Assembly (NCBI GenBank): GCA_017410265.1 | Contig: JAFQRC010000001.1 | Span: forward strand, 62,001 to 126,000 | Reading direction: 5' to 3' | DNA from: Ruminococcus sp. | GTDB taxonomy: Bacteria > Bacillota > Clostridia > Oscillospirales > Acutalibacteraceae | Length of the DNA: 64,000 nucleotides | In this document: positions 60,694 through 64,000 of the stretch, in pieces | Numbering within the stretch: the stretch's first letter is position 1 | How the letters are laid out: every line of letters begins with the position of its first letter | Position numbers and translations under genes: made by a program | Notes under the pieces: model-generated | Told to the model about the DNA's origin: nothing | What the model saw: the letters and a program-made list of their open reading frames with translations, nothing else | The model's database searches: none

Positions 60694-61953
60694 ATGTCAT
60701 CACCGCTTGCTGACAGATTGCGTCCGCAGTCGCTTTGCGAAATAGTTGGTCAAAAGCACCTGCTCGGTGAAAATAAACCGCTTCGGAAAATCATCGAGAG
60801 CGGTAGAATTCCAAATTTAATATTCTACGGACCGTCAGGCGTCGGCAAGACAACGCTCGCGTCATATATCGCAAAGAGCACGAACCGCACCTTCAAGAAG
60901 CTAAACGGCACAACAGCCTCCACTTCTGATATCAAGGAGATTTTCGCATCTCTTGACACCTTTGAGGGGATAAACGGAATTTTGCTTTATTTAGATGAGA
61001 TTCAGTATCTTAATAAAAAGCAACAGCAGACGCTCCTTGAATACATCGAAAACGGAAAAATCACGCTGATTGCCTCAACGACAGAAAATCCGTATTTTTA
61101 TGTTTACAACGCGATTTTGTCCCGTAGCACGGTCTTTGAGTTCAAGGCTGTCGAAAACGACGAGGTAGAAAAAGCGGTGCGCAGAGCGTATTCGGTTTTA
61201 TCTGATGAGATGGGAAAGGAACTCGTTGTATCTGATGAGGCTGTAAAGCACATCAGCTTTGCGTGTGGTGGGGATGTCAGAAAGTCGCTTAATGCTGTGG
61301 AGCTTTCCGTGCTGTCGGGAGATGACAACGGTGAGAAAATCGTTATATCAGACGAGGCTGTGAGAGAACTCACTCAGAAAAGCGCTAATCGCTACGACCG
61401 TGACGGTGACGAGCACTACGATATCGTGTCTGCATACCAGAAAAGTATGCGTGGCTCTGATGTCGATGCGGCTCTTCATTATCTCGCCCGACTGCTCGAA
61501 GCGGGGGATATAATGAGTGCGTGCAGACGCCTTTTAGTTTGTGCGTGTGAAGATGTAGGACTTGCTTATCCGCAGATTATGCCTATCGTCAAATCGTGTG
61601 TGGATATCGCACTTCAGGTGGGACTTCCTGAAGCAAGACTCCCGCTTGCTGATGCGGTTATTATGGTCTCTCTTGCTCCGAAATCAAACTCAGGTCACGA
61701 TGCAATTGCGGCGGCGATGGAGGATGTGAAAATGGGCAAGGGAGGAGCAGTGCCGCGACAGCTCCAGAATATGCACTACGACGGTGAAGACAGAGAGATA
61801 AAAGGTCAACACTACCTTTATCCGCATAGTTTCCCTAATCATTATGTAAAGCAACAGTATCTGCCTGATGCGCTGAAAAATGCTAAATACTATGAATTCG
61901 GGGATAATAAAACCGAACAGGCGTTCAAGGCATATTGGGATAAAATAAAATAA
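60694..61953 (+). CDS. rarA: Replication-associated recombination protein A
   Basis: 419 residues. AAA+ ATPase: SPLADRLRPQSLCEIVGQKH, Walker A FYGPSGVGKTTLA, Walker B ILLYLDEIQYLN, sensor 1 LIASTTENP and a C-terminal domain with FPNHYVKQQYLP. RarA/MgsA acts at stalled replication forks. AAGGTG precedes the ATG, 42 bases after glyA. A clear terminator follows at 61964. Confidence 0.95.
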   Translation: MSSPLADRLRPQSLCEIVGQKHLLGENKPLRKIIESGRIPNLIFYGPSGVGKTTLASYIAKSTNRTFKKLNGTTASTSDIKEIFASLDTFEGINGILLYLDEIQYLNKKQQQTLLEYIENGKITLIASTTENPYFYVYNAILSRSTVFEFKAVENDEVEKAVRRAYSVLSDEMGKELVVSDEAVKHISFACGGDVRKSLNAVELSVLSGDDNGEKIVISDEAVRELTQKSANRYDRDGDEHYDIVSAYQKSMRGSDVDAALHYLARLLEAGDIMSACRRLLVCACEDVGLAYPQIMPIVKSCVDIALQVGLPEARLPLADAVIMVSLAPKSNSGHDAIAAAMEDVKMGKGGAVPRQLQNMHYDGEDREIKGQHYLYPHSFPNHYVKQQYLPDALKNAKYYEFGDNKTEQAFKAYWDKIK

Positions 61954-61963
61954 TGCTCATATT

Positions 61964-61992
61964 ACAGGCGACTTTTAGTCGCCTGTTTTTTT
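61964..61992 (+). terminator. Terminator after rarA
   Basis: ACAGGCGACT, loop TTT, AGTCGCCTGT, then a run of seven T. Confidence 0.92.
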
Positions 61993-62388
61993 ATGCAATA
62001 CGAGTGTATTTTTATCTTCAGCAGTAAAAAACAGCCATACTATTACCCATTTATATCTTAGTTTAAAAAACTATTTTAATTTAATCTAAATTGTTATATA
62101 ATTTTTGTGCATACATATGTTGATATGTATATAATTGATGATTTTGATGTCGTGTTTTTGTGCGTTTTTCACCTTTTTGGGCGAAATGAACAAAAAACGG
62201 TTTGCATTTTTATGCATTTGCTATAAGAGCGATCGCCGCTGGTTAGATCAAGCGATAAATCAAACTCTGTGTTGGTGTGCATATTACACATTGCCTACAA
62301 AAGATTTTTGGCTTTTCTGTCAATTGAGTTTAGTGTGCATAATTTGTACAATAATATTGTAGTATTATTTATGTATAAGGAGAGAGCT
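61993..62388. other. Upstream region of amylase gene
   Basis: About 400 bases of AT-rich DNA without a supported gene. A Cys/Trp-rich 75-codon frame (62135-62362) is not believed, as it has no ribosome site and overlaps the amylase promoter. The promoter at 62324-62352 is the only element seen. Confidence 0.5.
62324..62352 (+). promoter_or_regulatory. Promoter of amylase gene
   Basis: TTGAGT (62324-62329), a 17-base spacer and TACAAT (62347-62352), 37 bases before the start codon. Confidence 0.65.
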
Positions 62389-64000
62389 ATGAAATTAAGG
62401 TATTTCAAGTCGGTAATCAGCGTGTTTTTGATAGCGCTGTTGATTGCTTCGGTTGCTGTTTTTTCTACTTCTGCTGTACAGACAGATGTCGCAGAAACTG
62501 ATGCAAGTGCCGGAATCACAATTCACTATGAAAGTAAAAGCGCGGTTCCGTATGTTTACTACTGGAATGCTCTGCCAAGTGACCTTTCAACATCTTATCC
62601 TGGTGCTAAGATGACAAAAGAAGCGTCTATGACAGGCGGATATTGGTATACATATAACTTCACAAGCGCAACCAAAATCAATGTTCTTTTCACTAACGGA
62701 AAGACAACACTCGACGGTCAGCTGTCAACTGAGCAGACACGTACAACAGGCGAGTGGTGGTACAAGGACGGCAAGTGGACAAAATATAATCCTTATGAGC
62801 ACAGCTATGAGCTGACAGATATGCGTGAGGATACTATCTACTTTGTAATCACAACCCGTTTCTATGACGGTGACACAGGTAACAATGTTCACTGTTGGGA
62901 CGACCAGCAGGCTAACAACCCTGACTCCGACCCTGCATGGCGTGGTGACTTCAAGGGTCTTGCTGATAAGCTTGATTACATCAAGGCTCTCGGCTTTAGT
63001 GCTATCTGGATTACTCCTGTAGTAACTAACGCATCAGGTTATGACTACCACGGCTATCACGCTATGGACTTCTCAACTGTAGATGTTCGTTACGAAAGCT
63101 CTAACTATACATACGAAGATCTTATTGCAGATGCACACGCTAAGGGCATCAAGATTATTCAGGATGTTGTTATCAACCATTCGGGTAACTTCGGTGAGGC
63201 TTTCCTTGCTCCGATGTTTACTAAGGAGTACAACAACATCAAGGACCTCGAGTCAACAGATTGTATGAAAGTAATCCCAGGCTCAGACCTTGCAACTACA
63301 TTCCCTAATTATGACAGCCTTGAACCTGGTTATCAGTATCAGGCAAGACTTAACATTATGAAAGACACTAAAGAACTTTCAACTACTACACACGATAAAA
63401 ACAACTATTTTCACCATTATAAAGACCTTAGTTGGGAAAGCCCGACTGTTCAGACAGGTCAGATCGCGGGTGACTGTGTTGATATTAATACAGAGAACCC
63501 TATAGTTGCAAAATATCTCAACGAAGTATACGGCAATTATATAGACTTGGGTGTTGATGGTTTCAGATTGGATACTGAAAAGCATATCTCAAGACTTACA
63601 TTAAACCAGTTCTACTTCCCTGAGTGGTTAAAAGCAGGTGGAGAAAACTTCTACATCTTCGGTGAGGTTTGTACTCGTGTAAGTGAGTTCTGGAACCACA
63701 ATATTCCTGCTATTTCTGCTCCGTTCTATACATGGGCTGAAACAGACAGCAAGTACAAGGGCATTTTAGGTGACAATTGGGAAACAAACGTTAACCATAC
63801 ATTAAGTCACTATGACAGCAACTCAAATACATCTAACCAGCCAACATCAGACAATGTTTACTTAAATGGTATTACATACCACACACCTGACTATTCAAAG
63901 TCAAACGGTACAGGCGTTATCGACTTCCCAATGCACTGGAACTTCAGCAGCGCAGGTAACGCTTATCGCCGTGCATTAGAAGAAGACCCATACTACAACG
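62389..64000 (+). CDS. Secreted alpha-amylase (GH13) with starch-binding module, 3' end cut
   Basis: 537 codons visible, running off the window. Signal peptide FKSVISVFLIALLIASVAVF; residues about 42-145 are a CBM26-like module (VPYVYYWNALPSDLSTSYPG, then KINVLFTNGKTTLDG and WTKYNPYEH). The GH13 barrel follows, with GYDYHGYHAMDF, region I DVVINH, region II GFRLDTEKH with the nucleophile Asp, and region III FGEVCTR with the acid/base Glu. It should cut α-1,4 bonds in starch outside the cell. A dockerin may follow beyond the window. AAGGAGAG precedes the ATG. The subtilase at 28311 carries similar binding modules. Confidence 0.93.
   Translation, partial: MKLRYFKSVISVFLIALLIASVAVFSTSAVQTDVAETDASAGITIHYESKSAVPYVYYWNALPSDLSTSYPGAKMTKEASMTGGYWYTYNFTSATKINVLFTNGKTTLDGQLSTEQTRTTGEWWYKDGKWTKYNPYEHSYELTDMREDTIYFVITTRFYDGDTGNNVHCWDDQQANNPDSDPAWRGDFKGLADKLDYIKALGFSAIWITPVVTNASGYDYHGYHAMDFSTVDVRYESSNYTYEDLIADAHAKGIKIIQDVVINHSGNFGEAFLAPMFTKEYNNIKDLESTDCMKVIPGSDLATTFPNYDSLEPGYQYQARLNIMKDTKELSTTTHDKNNYFHHYKDLSWESPTVQTGQIAGDCVDINTENPIVAKYLNEVYGNYIDLGVDGFRLDTEKHISRLTLNQFYFPEWLKAGGENFYIFGEVCTRVSEFWNHNIPAISAPFYTWAETDSKYKGILGDNWETNVNHTLSHYDSNSNTSNQPTSDNVYLNGITYHTPDYSKSNGTGVIDFPMHWNFSSAGNAYRRALEEDPYYN

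Noticed and set aside
62135..62362. 75-codon Cys/Trp-rich reading frame before the amylase gene
   Set aside because: It has no ribosome site, an unusual composition and overlap with the amylase promoter.
1..64000. CRISPR arrays, rRNA and tRNA genes
   Set aside because: No regularly spaced repeat array, no rRNA-like stretch and no convincing tRNA cloverleaf was seen on either strand by eye.

Overview
The window suggests a low-GC, spore-forming Firmicute of the gut Ruminococcus type, most like Ruminococcus bromii. The host part (about 49.1-64 kb) carries gpr and spoIIP sporulation genes, secreted enzymes ending in type I dockerins, and an alpha-amylase with a family 26-like starch-binding module. 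This combination is known from R. bromii and its amylosome. The species call is an inference from gene content.

Positions 1 to about 49.1 kb are most of an integrative conjugative element (ICE) of the Tn1549/CTn type, left end outside the window. 1-17.5 kb is the transfer backbone on the + strand: SNF2 helicase/methylase (cut by the window edge), TOPRIM/DUF3991 protein, YodL/DUF3846 protein, DUF3789, MobC, MOBP relaxase, PcfB, ArdC-like protein, VirD4, Maff2, TrbL/VirB6, PrgI, VirB4, class B sortase and a CHAP cell-wall hydrolase. A nucleotidyl-cyclase-like gene with its own start and terminator sits between the sortase and the hydrolase. The integration module is at 45.3-49.1 kb: zinc ribbon protein, sigma-like regulator, MazF-like toxin, small ORF and large serine recombinase.

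Between these modules lie about 28 kb of AT-rich cargo. (a) 17.6-21.7 kb, - strand: a membrane protein and an 877-residue protein with an HEAAH zincin motif, unrecognised. (b) 21.8-22.4 kb: a consensus promoter driving a 55-codon ORF and hairpins. (c) 22.9-27.0 kb: a SLOG protein and a complete agr quorum-sensing locus (XRE regulator, agrA, agrC, and divergent agrD-agrB). (d) 27.3-30.5 kb: a secreted dockerin protein made of two duplicated subtilisin-propeptide-like domains, then a secreted subtilase with three starch-binding-like repeats. (e) 31.0-36.0 kb: a secreted small protein with a three-permease ABC transporter and two anchored proteins. (f) 36.6-41.5 kb: a tyrosine recombinase next to a Thoeris-like segment (SIR2-SLOG ThsA; TIR protein, HAD phosphatase and nucleotide kinase on the other strand) bounded by perfect 72-bp inverted repeats. 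(g) 41.8-44.9 kb: a DUF262 / AAA ATPase / unknown operon, probably defence.

The most notable structure is (f). Each 72-bp repeat contains two 13-bp arms around a 7-bp spacer, the layout of a tyrosine-recombinase crossover site. A recombinase gene lies next door, and a good promoter just outside the left repeat points inward. This suggests an invertible, phase-variable Thoeris locus. The agr locus beside the secreted dockerin/starch-binding proteins suggests that quorum sensing may control them.
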